Below, in pieces: positions 27,646 through 36,636 of a stretch of DNA of 64,000 bases. The notes under the pieces are model-generated. The model saw only the letters and a list, made by a program, of their open reading frames with translations, searched no databases and was not told where the DNA came from. The DNA is from Arthrobacter sp. 35W (GTDB lineage: Bacteria > Actinomycetota > Actinomycetes > Actinomycetales > Micrococcaceae): positions 1,549,247 through 1,613,246 of the forward strand of contig NZ_KI519455.1 in the NCBI RefSeq assembly GCF_000482545.1. Reading direction: 5' to 3'. The stretch's first letter is position 1, and the number at the start of each line of letters is the position of its first letter. Made by a program: the position numbers and the translations under genes.

Positions 27646-28062
27646 CTACTTGGCGATCTCCCAGATGTGCCCGCTGGGGTCCTGGAAGCTGGCCGTCCGG
27701 ATGCCCCACGGCCTGTCCATCGGCCCGTTGAGGAGCGCGACGCCGCGACGCGCAAGTTCCGCGCAGGCGGCATCGACGTCGTCCACCTCCACGGTGAACT
27801 GCGCCCGCGCCCCGCTGTGCGGGCCACCGACAGCGGCCGGTTCAATGAGTTCGACGGCGGCGCCCGTGGCCAATAGGTTGACCAGCGTATTGGGGAAGGC
27901 GAAGACCGCCGAGTCCGCATCCTCAAAGACGACGGGTAGGCCGAACACCTCCTGGTAGAAGCTCTTTGCCAGGTCAAGGTCGTCGACAAAGAGCGTGATG
28001 GCGGAAACCCCACGCGGCCACGATGCGGTGCCTGGCTGGTTGTCGCTCTGCTGCTCTGTCAC
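27646..28062 (-). CDS. VOC (glyoxalase/bleomycin resistance) family protein
   Basis: A 138-aa single-domain VOC protein with the beta-alpha-beta-beta-beta pattern: SAITLFVDDLDLAKSFYQEVFGLP at the start and FQDPSGHIWEIAK at the end. Metal-ligand positions include the C-terminal E of IWE. The start is GTG 28062 with GGGAG six bases upstream; longer in-frame sequence has no homology. The substrate is unknown. Confidence 0.86.
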   Translation of the reverse strand: MTEQQSDNQPGTASWPRGVSAITLFVDDLDLAKSFYQEVFGLPVVFEDADSAVFAFPNTLVNLLATGAAVELIEPAAVGGPHSGARAQFTVEVDDVDAACAELARRGVALLNGPMDRPWGIRTASFQDPSGHIWEIAK

Positions 28063-28231
28063 AAGGGCTCCCGAGGTCGATGGAGTGTTTGGTGCCGTGT
28101 TGAATGGCGCGCCGGGTTGTCCAGGAGGCTGTTCCAGGCGGAACCACACCGCCAGCCTAGCGCCGCAGGCCCGCCGGTTGAAGGGCCGTCGAGCGGCCGG
28201 GCGGACGTGATGCGTCCCGGCGGCATGCGCC

Positions 28232-28846
28232 TTAGGGCATCCAGCCGCGGACGGCGGCCTCGAGTGACGATTCGTAGACCCCGGCCCAGTCCATATCGTC
28301 GGGGCCCATGCCGGCCAGTTCAAGAGTGGTCAGCCCGTGCACCATGCCCCACAGCTGCGTGGCAACGACCTCCGCGGGTTCCGCGCGCAGAGCCCCAGAT
28401 TCCTGTCCCCGGCGCACCGCCGCCAGCAGTGGGGACAGGCCGTCCGCGGCGCAGGCCAGTGTCTGCTCGGACACCAGATAGGCGTTGAGCGCGCCGCTGA
28501 ACATCAGTGAAAACAACACGGGGTGGGCCAGCGCCCAGTTCCGGTATTCCCGTCCCAGGGCCGCCAGCTCGGCAGCAGTGCGCCCTGCCGGGGCGAGGTC
28601 GCCGTCGAACCCGCCAGCCACGGCGTTCTGCGCGGCCGTGAACGAGGCGAACCCCTCCAGGACCACTGCCTCGAGCAGCTGCTCCCGGCCGCCAAAAAGG
28701 GTGTACACGGCACTGGTGGAGGTGCCGGCGTCGGCTGCCAGCTGGCGCAGGGACAGGGACTCGACGCCGTGTGCGTGCACAGTGGCCGCGGCCAGCTCCA
28801 ACAGGTGGAGGCGGAGTCCGGCGTCATGGATCTTGGGTCTTGCCAT
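28232..28846 (-). CDS. TetR-family regulator
   Basis: A 204-aa repressor. The N-terminal HTH is typical (LSLRQLAADAGTSTSAVYTLFGGREQLLEAV), and the C-terminal ligand domain is of the TetR_C WHG-like type (LWGMVHGLTTLELAGM). The ATG at 28846 is the first sensible start. A perfect palindrome 17 bp upstream, between it and the divergent DUF4188 gene, should be its operator, so it likely controls both genes. Confidence 0.9.
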   Translation of the reverse strand: MARPKIHDAGLRLHLLELAAATVHAHGVESLSLRQLAADAGTSTSAVYTLFGGREQLLEAVVLEGFASFTAAQNAVAGGFDGDLAPAGRTAAELAALGREYRNWALAHPVLFSLMFSGALNAYLVSEQTLACAADGLSPLLAAVRRGQESGALRAEPAEVVATQLWGMVHGLTTLELAGMGPDDMDWAGVYESSLEAAVRGWMP

Positions 28847-28862
28847 GTACGGATTATTGCAT

Positions 28863-28884
28863 AACACTGTTTTATAACAGTGTT
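28863..28884. promoter_or_regulatory. TetR operator
   Basis: AACACTGTT (28863-28871) and AACAGTGTT (28876-28884) form a perfect 9-bp inverted repeat with a 4-base spacer, in the gap between the divergent TetR and DUF4188 genes. Confidence 0.75.
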
Positions 28885-28954
28885 TCAAAACGAAGTTTCT
28901 GGACGGAATCCGCCGGTGGCGGCGATGTCCGGGCTTGAATCGAAGGAGCATGCC

Positions 28955-29437
28955 ATGGCAAAAGAAGTGTTTAACGGCCGATACACAGTCCCCGCCGACG
29001 GAGCTGACGTCACGGTTTTTCTGATCGGCATGCGCATCAACAAGCCGTGGCAGATCCGCCGCTGGGCCAAGGTTGCCGGGGCCATGCCGAGAATGCTGCG
29101 GCATTTGGGCGGGCATCCCGAGGCTGGAATGCTCGGCTTCCACAACTGGTTTGGCCGCACCACAGTGCTGTTGTCGTATTGGAAGTCGCCGGAGCATCTG
29201 CGCGCCTTCGCCGCGGATCCCAACGCCCCGCACGCCGCCCCCTGGCGGGCCTTCATGAAGGAAGTCGGTGCCAGCGGAGATGTCGGCGTGTGGCATGAGA
29301 CCTATGTGGTCCGGGCCGGCGACCGCGAATGCATCTACGCCAACATGCCGCTTTTTGGGCTCGCGGCCGCCACCAGCCACGTCAAGGTCGGCGAGGGGCG
29401 CAACACGGCGCGGCAGCGGCTGCGGTCCGAAGGCTAG
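28955..29437 (+). CDS. DUF4188 / monooxygenase-like family protein
   Basis: A 160-aa protein with the family pattern FNGRYTV, VFLIGMRINKPWQIRRW, MLRHLGGHPEAGMLG and LLSYWKSPEHLRAFA, a dimeric ferredoxin-like barrel related to antibiotic monooxygenases. AAGGAG stands six bases before the ATG at 28955. It is divergent from a TetR gene with an operator between, as for inducible detoxification genes. The actual reaction is unknown. Confidence 0.85.
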   Translation: MAKEVFNGRYTVPADGADVTVFLIGMRINKPWQIRRWAKVAGAMPRMLRHLGGHPEAGMLGFHNWFGRTTVLLSYWKSPEHLRAFAADPNAPHAAPWRAFMKEVGASGDVGVWHETYVVRAGDRECIYANMPLFGLAAATSHVKVGEGRNTARQRLRSEG

Positions 29438-29447
29438 ACTCGGGGTC

Positions 29448-29924
29448 GTGACTACAGCAACGATGCACAGCATCCCCCTGGCCCTGAATGATGGCACCGA
29501 GGCGGACTTTGGCCGCTTCGCCGGCAAGACAGTTCTGGTGGTGAACGTCGCCTCCGCCTGCGGATTCACCCGCCAGTACGACGGCCTGCAGGCCCTGTAC
29601 ACCCGGTTCCAGGACCGTGGGTTCGAGATCCTCGGCGTGCCCTGCAACCAGTTCGGTGCCCAGGAATCCGGCTCCGACGCGGAGATTGAGGACTTCTGCC
29701 GCAAGAACTTCGGCGTCACCTTCGCCCTCGCGGCCAAGACGGACGTCAACGGCGAGGACCAGCACCCGCTCTACGCGGCCCTGATCGGTTCCGGCGATCC
29801 CATCCGCTGGAACTTTGAGAAGTTCCTTGTGGGCCCCGACGGCGCCGTAATCGCCCGCTACGCCTCCGACGTCGAGCCCGAGTCCGAAGATCTCCTCGCC
29901 GCCATCGAGGCTGCCCTCGTCTGA
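29448..29924 (+). CDS. Glutathione peroxidase-family thiol peroxidase
   Basis: A 158-aa peroxidase. The peroxidatic residue is Cys, not selenocysteine (C38 in NVASACGFTRQY). The second motif is VPCNQFGAQES, giving the Gln, and RWNFEKFLV gives the Trp-Asn pair. Actinobacterial members probably use thioredoxin rather than glutathione. GTG 29448 is the likely start, 10 bp after the DUF4188 stop, so the two may be co-transcribed. Confidence 0.93.
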   Translation: MTTATMHSIPLALNDGTEADFGRFAGKTVLVVNVASACGFTRQYDGLQALYTRFQDRGFEILGVPCNQFGAQESGSDAEIEDFCRKNFGVTFALAAKTDVNGEDQHPLYAALIGSGDPIRWNFEKFLVGPDGAVIARYASDVEPESEDLLAAIEAALV

Positions 29925-29926
29925 CC

Positions 29927-29991
29927 CCAACTGGGTGACAGTTGTCGCACATTTTCATCGCGAAAACGTGCGATAACTGTTACCTAGTTGG
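29927..29991. terminator. 24-bp bidirectional hairpin
   Basis: Arms 29927-29950 and 29968-29991 pair along 24 positions, three as G-T wobbles. It lies right after the peroxidase stop, and its right arm runs into the end of the convergent HAD gene. Confidence 0.75.
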
Positions 29992-30870
29992 GCCGGAGAC
30001 GGCCTCGAGCCAGGCGTGCAGGAACGCGCCACCGGCGTCGTCGTGGATCACCTCGGGGCCAAGCCCCAGATCCGCAGCGGTCAGCACCGGGTACGGCTTC
30101 TCCGGCACTCCGTCGGCCGGGCGCACATCCACGTGCTTCACCTCGTGGTCCTGGTGGTGCAGCCAATCGGCCATCGCGTAGTCCGTGCGCGAATCACCCA
30201 TCGTCCGCCACGCCTCGGGCGTGATCCCCGCGGCCGCAAGCAGCTCCACGGCCCGGCTGGCACCCAGATCCTTGCCCAGCCGGATGGATTCAATGTCGGT
30301 GGAAATGATGGTCGGATCCACCCGGTAGTCGACGGCGTCGTCGCTGTCCGGCACGTGGTGGTCCAGGCGCACCACGCCCAGATCGTAGCGGGACATCAGC
30401 TCGATCGCCTCGGCGTCAAAGAGCTTCTGCTCGGCCAGGTAATCGGCGCTGGGGACGTCCACATGCTGCTCCACCGACACCATGGCGCGCTTGGTCTCGT
30501 CAAAGAACATATGTGCCGCGTAGTCCTCCGCCACCAAACGGCGGATGTCGTCGCCGTATGCCGACGGGACCGCCAGAGTGGAGTCCACGTGAACCGGGCC
30601 CGCGCCGTCGGCCGTGTAGGAAAACCAGACGGCACCCTTTTCGCAGATCGCGTGCACCACGGCGCCGTCGGGCATCCCAGCGGCAATCATCGGCACCATG
30701 ACCTGCTCCTTGATGAACGCATCCGAGCGCCCGGTGTTGAACACCACCGGAATTCCGGCAGCCACCAGGGCCAGCAGATCGGTGATGATGCCCTCGGGCA
30801 CGGTGCGCGTCACGGGGCTCGCGATGGGGCCGTCGACGTCGAGGAGGAGGGCCAGGGGCGGTGTCAGCAT
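29980..30870 (-). CDS. HAD-superfamily hydrolase (Cof/sucrose-phosphatase-like)
   Basis: A 296-aa phosphatase. Motif I is LLLDVDGPIA, motif II is FNTGRSDAF, and motif IV is MGDSRTDYAMADW. The large middle cap puts it with Cof or sucrose/trehalose-phosphate phosphatases. The ATG at 30870 has GGAG seven bases upstream; an in-frame ATG at 30876 is possible. The physiological substrate is unknown. Confidence 0.85.
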   Translation of the reverse strand: MLTPPLALLLDVDGPIASPVTRTVPEGIITDLLALVAAGIPVVFNTGRSDAFIKEQVMVPMIAAGMPDGAVVHAICEKGAVWFSYTADGAGPVHVDSTLAVPSAYGDDIRRLVAEDYAAHMFFDETKRAMVSVEQHVDVPSADYLAEQKLFDAEAIELMSRYDLGVVRLDHHVPDSDDAVDYRVDPTIISTDIESIRLGKDLGASRAVELLAAAGITPEAWRTMGDSRTDYAMADWLHHQDHEVKHVDVRPADGVPEKPYPVLTAADLGLGPEVIHDDAGGAFLHAWLEAVSGPTR

Positions 30871-31017
30871 GGTCATGCTCCATGATCCCAAAACCGTGGG
30901 GACAATGCCGAACCTCGGCCAATCAAGACGGATCAATTTGAGTAACCATTTGGCAACACGTCCCGGCGCGCCCACGGCAAACCATCATTCCCGCGGCCAT
31001 GTCCTTACTCTGGGTAG

Positions 31018-31317
31018 GTGATCTTCAAAGCTGTTGGCGACAAACGCCCGTATCCGGACCATGGCTACCTGACGCCCAAGGACTGGGCCTCGGTGCCGCC
31101 CCGCCAGGTCCGGCTGGCGGATCTGGTAACCACCAAAGCGACGCTCGATCTCGAGGCCCTGCTGGCCGAGGACTCCACCTTCTTCGGCGATCTGTTCCCG
31201 CATGTCGTCCAGTGGCGGGACACTCTCTACCTGGAAGACGGCCTGCACCGGGCCGTGCGGACCGCCCTGCACCAGCGCACCATCCTCCACGCCCGTGTGC
31301 TGGTGATTGATGACTGA
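31018..31317 (+). CDS. Conserved actinobacterial protein, often annotated VapB-family antitoxin
   Basis: A 99-aa protein (FKAVGDKRPYPDHG, PPRQVRLADLVTTK, LEDGLHRAVRTALHQRT) that I recall being labelled a VapB-type antitoxin in databases. No VapC toxin is adjacent, so the label is doubtful. The start is GTG 31018. Its end overlaps the LytR_C gene by eight bases, which suggests coupled translation and a shared, possibly envelope-related role. Confidence 0.75.
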   Translation: MIFKAVGDKRPYPDHGYLTPKDWASVPPRQVRLADLVTTKATLDLEALLAEDSTFFGDLFPHVVQWRDTLYLEDGLHRAVRTALHQRTILHARVLVIDD

Positions 31318-32149
31318 AGGCTCCCAAGGGACATCGTCGTCCACGCCGCACATCCCGCCGAAGCCCGCATTGACGCCCGATGAACTGCACAAGAAGCAGG
31401 CCAAAGAGGCGCGGGCCAAGGAAAGGGAGGACAAACGCGCGGCGAAAGATGCCCGCTTTGACGAGCGCCGGGCGCTGAGGCATTCCTCCGATCCCGGCGT
31501 TTTCCACGGCCACCACGTGATCGGTGCCGCCCAGCTGAAGGAAGCGTTCCCTGAAGAGGACGACGACCGCGACAATCCCGTCCGCTTCCGGCACCGGCTG
31601 TTGCACGGGATCACCCTCACGGTGCTGGGCGCGATGATTGTCACAGCCGTGGTGCTGGCCATCATGGTGTCCCGCGGCGATCTGGACCTGTTCCCTGCCG
31701 CAGCAACCACACCCAAGCCCACCCCGCAGTGCCCTGCGGAGACTTTCAACTATCCGCCCAATGCGGAGATCCATCTGAACGTCTACAACGGCACCCACCG
31801 CGAGGGCCTCGCCGGGGGAGTGGCAGAGCAGCTCAAACAGCGCGGCTACTTGGTCGACATTGTGGACAACAAGAGCACCAGCTTCTACGGCTCCGCGGTG
31901 GTGGTTTCGGGCCCCACGGGCCAGGCTGCAGCGTTCAACCTCCAGCGCAACATACCGGGTTCCGACTATGTCCAGGATTCCCGCACCGACGGCACTGTGG
32001 ACGTCTATCTGACCAGCGGATTCTCTGATCTGGCGGCCCCGGACCTGGTGGACCAAACACCAGGGACCCTGTCCTGCCCGCGCCTCAGTGCCGCGCCCAC
32101 CAGCACGTCATCGGGCAGCGAGACGGTGGCAAGCGCCCCTGCGCCGTAG
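31310..32149 (+). CDS. LytR C-terminal-domain membrane protein
   Basis: A 279-aa protein. A charged N-terminal part has a long Lys/Arg/Glu-rich, probably coiled-coil stretch (about residues 22-55). One membrane span follows (ITLTVLGAMIVTAVVLAIMV), then an outer LytR_C domain (IHLNVYNGTHREGLAGGVAEQL, GYLVDIVDN, VVSGPTGQ). Such domains accompany cell-wall polymer transferases. The ATG at 31310 lies inside the end of the preceding gene. Confidence 0.87.
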   Translation: MTEGSQGTSSSTPHIPPKPALTPDELHKKQAKEARAKEREDKRAAKDARFDERRALRHSSDPGVFHGHHVIGAAQLKEAFPEEDDDRDNPVRFRHRLLHGITLTVLGAMIVTAVVLAIMVSRGDLDLFPAAATTPKPTPQCPAETFNYPPNAEIHLNVYNGTHREGLAGGVAEQLKQRGYLVDIVDNKSTSFYGSAVVVSGPTGQAAAFNLQRNIPGSDYVQDSRTDGTVDVYLTSGFSDLAAPDLVDQTPGTLSCPRLSAAPTSTSSGSETVASAPAP

Positions 32150-32173
32150 GTTTAAGCGGCAGGTTTAAGCGGC
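32148..32173 (+). repeat. 13-bp direct repeat after the LytR_C gene
   Basis: AGGTTTAAGCGGC is present twice in tandem (32148-32160, 32161-32173). The rest of the gap to 32310 shows nothing notable. Confidence 0.7.
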
Positions 32174-32310
32174 AGGGTTGGCCGTGGAGGTTCACGGCCG
32201 GGTTCGCCGGGCGCGGTGGGGCACGGCTTGGCATGGAACACGCTTGCACTTAAGTCTGCGGACCAGCTTGTCCTGGCCTGCGTGGGTCTGCCCCTGTTGG
32301 ATTGGCCGAC

Positions 32311-32943
32311 TTAGCCGAGCTTGAGCGGGCTGCCGTCGTCGTCGAAGGCGGCGCCGACGCCGGCCTGGATGAACCGGACCGTCACACCGATCTTTTCCTC
32401 GAGGTCCTCATCTGCAACATCCCTGCCCCGTGAAGCGCTGGCCGTCAGGGATCCGTGGATCAACTGGGCGAGGGCCTCGATGTCCGCCTCGGGGAGGTAG
32501 CCCTGGTCCATGGCATCGCGCAGGATGTCTTGCAGCAGCGTGTTCAGCTCGCCAACGTGCACGGCCAAGCGCTGGAAGGAATCGGGTGAGAGTACGGACC
32601 GCATCGCCGGACCGGGCGGCAGATGCCTGCGGGCCAGGTCCTGGATCTGGGAGCGGACGTAGACGGCCAGCCGGTCCACGGGGTTGTCCAGACCATTGAG
32701 TTCGGCCTTGAGGTCGTTCAGGAAGCGGCCGGTCTCGTCCAGAGCGTAGGCAACCAGCAGCTGTTCGAGATCGGCAAAGTAGTTGTACACGGCCGTGCGG
32801 CCCACTCCCGCGCGGCGGGCCACGTCCGTCATGGTCAGGCCGGGGAGGCCATGGGTGAAGAGCAGATCGCCGAAAGCGTCGAGGATTTTCCGCTGCGTCT
32901 GCTCGCGCTGTTCCGCGTTGGTTTGTGCAGCAATTCGAGGCAT
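32311..32943 (-). CDS. TetR-family regulator
   Basis: A 210-aa repressor. The HTH is LTMTDVARRAGVGRTAVYNYFADLEQLLVAY; the C-terminal part is a TetR ligand domain with no specific match. The ATG at 32943 follows GGGTAAAG. An imperfect inverted repeat (ACTTTTAC...GTAAAGT, about 32950-32978) lies upstream and could be its own operator. No obvious target gene is next to it. Confidence 0.88.
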   Translation of the reverse strand: MPRIAAQTNAEQREQTQRKILDAFGDLLFTHGLPGLTMTDVARRAGVGRTAVYNYFADLEQLLVAYALDETGRFLNDLKAELNGLDNPVDRLAVYVRSQIQDLARRHLPPGPAMRSVLSPDSFQRLAVHVGELNTLLQDILRDAMDQGYLPEADIEALAQLIHGSLTASASRGRDVADEDLEEKIGVTVRFIQAGVGAAFDDDGSPLKLG

Positions 32944-33313
32944 ATAGACACTTTACCCGCAAAGCGTCAGTAAAAGTTCCGTGACACCGTTCAGCCGACG
33001 TGGAGCGTACGCCCAGACTTACGCGACTAGTGCCATTCCGCGGGCCTGCATAGCAACGGTGGCGGAGCCCAGGCCCACGGCCGCGGCTGGTGCGCGAGAC
33101 CCTGCTCCGTTGGTCGAGCCTGCCGAGACCCTGTCCCGCGGGCCGGTCGAATCTGTGCCCACGGCCGCGAGGGGTCTGCAACGGGACTGCGGCCTGTGGA
33201 AGCGATCCCGGCAGCAATCACCGCCGCCGGCCACCTGCTCCACTGTCAGTGGCCGGCCGGCCCACCCGGCTGTCCGGGCCCGCCCAGACCTGCCGCTGCC
33301 GCGCAGGTCCTAC
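32944..33313. other. Non-coding gap with a REP-like element
   Basis: No credible gene is present. At 33110-33133 it has TGGTCGAGCCTGCCGAGACCC, a member of the GGTCGAG...CGAGACC family, found again inverted at 37467-37490. Confidence 0.55.
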
Positions 33314-35182
33314 TCACCCGGCCCCTGCGTGGTGGAAGGCGTTGCGCAGCGGCCGCCGGAGCGGATCGATCGACAACGGTGGCAGAAACCAGGGCATGCC
33401 GTTCACGGTTTCGACCTCCCAGCCGGTGTGGTGGATGAGGTGGTGGTGGTAGTTGCACAACAGCACACAGTTCTCCACCGAGGTCTCCCCGCCCTCGGAC
33501 CAGGGGATGATGTGGTGCGCGTCGGTCCACTGCACGGGCCTGTCGCAGCCCGGAAACGCGCACCCCCGGTCCCTGACCAGCAGGGCCCTGCGGATCGCGG
33601 GGGTGACCAGGCGCTGGGACCGGCCCACATCCAGGACCTCTCCGTCGGCGCCCAGGACGGCGGGGATGACCCCGGCGTCGCAGGCCGCCCGGCGGATCGC
33701 GGCCACGGGGATCGGCCCGGTGTGGGGCACGGCGGCGGACCCGGACCCGGCCATCAGGTCGGCCAGGGTCATGGTGATGAACAGCTGCGGGCGCAGGCCC
33801 CCGTTGTCCGGGAGCGTGTCCGTGCGCGAGGCCAGGCGGACGCAGTCCAGCAGGGCGTGCAGGAGCAGCTGCGGCCGGGGGCGTTGGGCGGCCAGCAGCC
33901 GCCTCGCCACGTCAGGGTCCAGCCCGGAGTGGTCCATGGCGTCAATGAACCCGGCGCAGTCCCCGGCCGCGGTCCCTGCACCCAGGCCCTCTTGTCCGGA
34001 TTCGTCCGGTCCGCCGGCGCCCGCACCCGTGCCGGATGCACAGGACCCGCCGTGCCGCGCGTCAGGGGCGCCGCGCGTGCCCGCGGCTGGCGGCGGCCCG
34101 CCACCAGCTGCGGCGCGGGCCCGGTCCGGACGGCCCTTGGCCGTGGAGCACGGTCCTGGCCCACCCATGCCGGGCGCGCCGCCTCCAGCACCGCCACCCC
34201 CGGTGGCGTTCGGGGCGCCGGCATCCGCACCGCCGCCGTCTGGGGTGCCGACGGCCCAGGCCGGGGGTGCGCCCTGCCCCGGCACCGCCACCATGCCACC
34301 GGCACCGCCGGTGCCACCGGCACCACCGGCCTCGGCCACGATGCCGGCCAGGGTGCGCGGGTTCGTGCCCGTGCCGATCGCAGCCATCAACTCCTCATAC
34401 GACAGCTGGGTCAAATGCCCCTCGAAGCGGACCAGGCCCCGGCGGGGATGCCCGAAGTGGATGCCCTCCTTGGCCAGCAGCTCCGCCTCGGTGGGCTCGG
34501 ACCCGTCCGGATCCAGATGGGCCAGGATCCGCCGGGCACACCGGGCCAAAAAGTCCGGGGACTCCACCACTGCCACCGCGGCCAGGCGGGCCTCGACCTC
34601 CTCCAGCTCCGAAGCCGTGATCCGCCCGCCGGAGGCCAGGTGCGAGGCGTCGGTGACGGCCCGCGAGGCGGCCAGGGCGGCCTCGGCCGAACATGCCCCG
34701 GACAGGAACGCGGCGCCCAGCACGGGCTGGCGGGCCGGGGACACGGCCAGCGTGATCGGATCCGTGGCGGGCAGGAACGCCGTGGCGAGGGCGAGGCGTT
34801 TGGCCGCCTCGGCCGCGGAGAGCTGCAGGACCTGGCGGAGCATCGCCACCGGGGTCGCGGCCCCGGCCTCCCGGTACCGGCTCGCCAGGGTCCGGGCGGA
34901 GATCTCCCCGGCGCACTGGACCTTGAAGGCGTCCAGGCGGCGGGAGAGGGTTTCCAGCTGGCCGGCAAGCTCCACCAGGCCGTGGTCGCCCAGGGCCTCC
35001 AGACCGAGGAGATCAGGGCCGCAGGAGGAATCCTCCTCGCCGCCGTCCGCATCATTGGAGTCGGTTCCAGCACCCGCCGGATGCGTCGCGGCGAGGTAGG
35101 CAAGGGCGATGATCCGGCGGGCATGCCCACCGGCCCTGCGCCCCGAAGCGTCGGGGGAATACGCCGCCGTACTCATACACAT
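33314..35182 (-). CDS. DUF222 / HNH endonuclease-domain protein (13E12-type)
   Basis: A 622-aa protein. The N-terminal half is a DUF222 domain (GLVELAGQLETLSRRLDAFK, RCARRILAHLDPDG). A Gly/Ala/Pro-rich insert of low complexity follows at about residues 285-400. The C-terminal HNH nuclease reads RDRGCAFPGCDRP, DAHHIIPWSEGG and CNYHHHLIH, so all metal-binding Cys and His are kept. This family is repeated many times in actinobacterial genomes and is often thought mobile. The start is at 35182 or 35176. Confidence 0.93.
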   Translation of the reverse strand: MCMSTAAYSPDASGRRAGGHARRIIALAYLAATHPAGAGTDSNDADGGEEDSSCGPDLLGLEALGDHGLVELAGQLETLSRRLDAFKVQCAGEISARTLASRYREAGAATPVAMLRQVLQLSAAEAAKRLALATAFLPATDPITLAVSPARQPVLGAAFLSGACSAEAALAASRAVTDASHLASGGRITASELEEVEARLAAVAVVESPDFLARCARRILAHLDPDGSEPTEAELLAKEGIHFGHPRRGLVRFEGHLTQLSYEELMAAIGTGTNPRTLAGIVAEAGGAGGTGGAGGMVAVPGQGAPPAWAVGTPDGGGADAGAPNATGGGGAGGGAPGMGGPGPCSTAKGRPDRARAAAGGGPPPAAGTRGAPDARHGGSCASGTGAGAGGPDESGQEGLGAGTAAGDCAGFIDAMDHSGLDPDVARRLLAAQRPRPQLLLHALLDCVRLASRTDTLPDNGGLRPQLFITMTLADLMAGSGSAAVPHTGPIPVAAIRRAACDAGVIPAVLGADGEVLDVGRSQRLVTPAIRRALLVRDRGCAFPGCDRPVQWTDAHHIIPWSEGGETSVENCVLLCNYHHHLIHHTGWEVETVNGMPWFLPPLSIDPLRRPLRNAFHHAGAG

Positions 35183-35330
35183 ATTCTAACTAGTGGCAAA
35201 TTCACCGACGTTGGTCGAATGTATGCGCCGAACCAAACACCCGCCTGCGGGGCCTGTGGAGGGATCGGCGCCCAACAGGACCGCGAAAGCCGATGGGAAT
35301 GCCGTCCCGGCCACGCACGTTGACGCCAGC

Positions 35331-36380
35331 ATGAGCACAGAGCCATTCAAGAAGCGGATCGGGTTCCTTTCCTTCGGCCATTGGGGCCCCGGCCGCGGAT
35401 CCCGCGCACGCACTGCGGGGGACGGGCTGCTGCAGGCCATCGATCTGGCCGTGGCCGCTGAAGAATTGGGCATCGACGGCGCGTTCTTCCGTGTGCACCA
35501 CTTCGCCCGCCAGCAGGCGTCGCCCTTCCCGCTGCTCGCCGCCATTGCCGCCCGCACCAGCAAGATTGAAATGGGCACGGGCGTGATCGATATGCGCTAC
35601 GAAAACCCGCTGTACATGGCCGAGGAAGCGGCCGCCGTCGACCTCATCAGCAACCGCCGGCTGCAGCTGGGCATCAGCCGCGGCTCGCCCGAGCCTGCCC
35701 TGCGCGGCGCGGCGGAGTTTGGCCATGTACCGCTTGACGGCGAGAACGACGCCGACATGGCCCGCCGCTATACAGCCACGTTCCGCCACGCGATCACCGG
35801 CGCAGGCGTCGCCGAGCCGGGCCCCAACGTTTACATGGGCGGCGAGCCGGGGCTGCTGCCGATCCAGCCGACGTCGCCCGGGCTCAGCGAGCGGATCTGG
35901 TGGGGTGCCGGCAGCCGGGCAACCGCCATTTGGGCCGCGCAACAGGGCATGAATCTGATGAGTTCCACGCTGCTTACCGAGGACACGGGAGTGCCGTTCG
36001 ACCAGCTCCAGGCCGAGCAGATCAGCCTTTACCGAGCCGCATGGGCCGAAGCCGGGCACGACTTCACTCCGCGCGTTTCCGTCAGCCGCAGCGTCATTCC
36101 CATCGTGGACGACGAGGACCAGATGTACTTCGGCCTGCGGGCCCAGGCCGATGGCAAGGACCAGGTCGGCATGATCGATGGCTTCATCTCGCGCTTCGGC
36201 AAGAGCTACATCGGCGATCCCGAGCGGCTGGCCGGCGAGCTTGCGGCCGATGAGGCCGTGCAAGCTGCGGACACCGTGATGCTGACCGTGCCGAACCAGC
36301 TGGGCGTTGAGTACAATTCCAAGATGCTGGAAAACATCGCCAAGTACATTGCCCCGGCGATCGGCTGGACACCGAACTAG
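35331..36380 (+). CDS. LLM-class flavin-dependent oxidoreductase
   Basis: A 349-aa luciferase-like monooxygenase. It has IGFLSFGHWGPG at the start, FRVHHFARQQASPFPLLAAIAARTSKIEMGTGVIDMRYENP in the barrel, and LQLGISRGSPEP. It should use FMN or F420. The ATG at 35331 lacks a clear ribosome-binding site, and an open frame continues upstream to 35193 without homology, so the start is unsure. It is divergent from the HNH gene. Confidence 0.88.
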   Translation: MSTEPFKKRIGFLSFGHWGPGRGSRARTAGDGLLQAIDLAVAAEELGIDGAFFRVHHFARQQASPFPLLAAIAARTSKIEMGTGVIDMRYENPLYMAEEAAAVDLISNRRLQLGISRGSPEPALRGAAEFGHVPLDGENDADMARRYTATFRHAITGAGVAEPGPNVYMGGEPGLLPIQPTSPGLSERIWWGAGSRATAIWAAQQGMNLMSSTLLTEDTGVPFDQLQAEQISLYRAAWAEAGHDFTPRVSVSRSVIPIVDDEDQMYFGLRAQADGKDQVGMIDGFISRFGKSYIGDPERLAGELAADEAVQAADTVMLTVPNQLGVEYNSKMLENIAKYIAPAIGWTPN

Positions 36381-36394
36381 CGGACCGAACCAGA

Positions 36395-36474
36395 CCGGTG
36401 ATCGAGCTTGGGGCCACGCCCGCCGGGTTCCCTGGCCGAGCGAAGCGAGGTTAGGGAGCGGGTGGGGAGCGAGA
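36395..36474. repeat. Dispersed repeat, copy B
   Basis: Matches 18262-18340 in inverse orientation, about 90% identical by eye. It lies in the gap between the convergent LLM and alpha/beta-hydrolase genes. Confidence 0.75.
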
Positions 36475-36565
36475 TCCGGGATTGTCCGCGGAGCCAGCCC
36501 GACGACGACGGCGCCGCTTCGCTTGACCAGCGGGGTTTGGGCTCCGCTTCAGGGGCGGGAAATCG

Positions 36566-36618
36566 ACACAGCAGATATGGCGGCCTCCTTCGAGCGAAAG
36601 CCGCCATATCCGCTGTGT
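36566..36618. terminator. Hairpin between convergent genes
   Basis: Arms 36566-36583 and 36601-36618 pair over 18 positions with one mismatch, with a 17-base loop, just before the end of the hydrolase gene. Confidence 0.7.
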
Positions 36619-36636
36619 GGATTCTCCAACCGCGCG

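Noticed and set aside
28847-29749. Upstream extension of the TetR frame to 505 codons
   Set aside because: It would run across the operator and antisense to two good genes. The TetR domain begins at 28846.
33314-35182. HNH/DUF222 gene as sign of a prophage or intein
   Set aside because: No integrase, phage structural or splicing motifs are near. This family is a common stand-alone gene in actinobacteria.
32981-35323. Open frame of 780 codons antisense to the HNH gene
   Set aside because: It has Gly/Arg/Gln-rich nonsense composition, while the other strand encodes intact DUF222 and HNH motifs.
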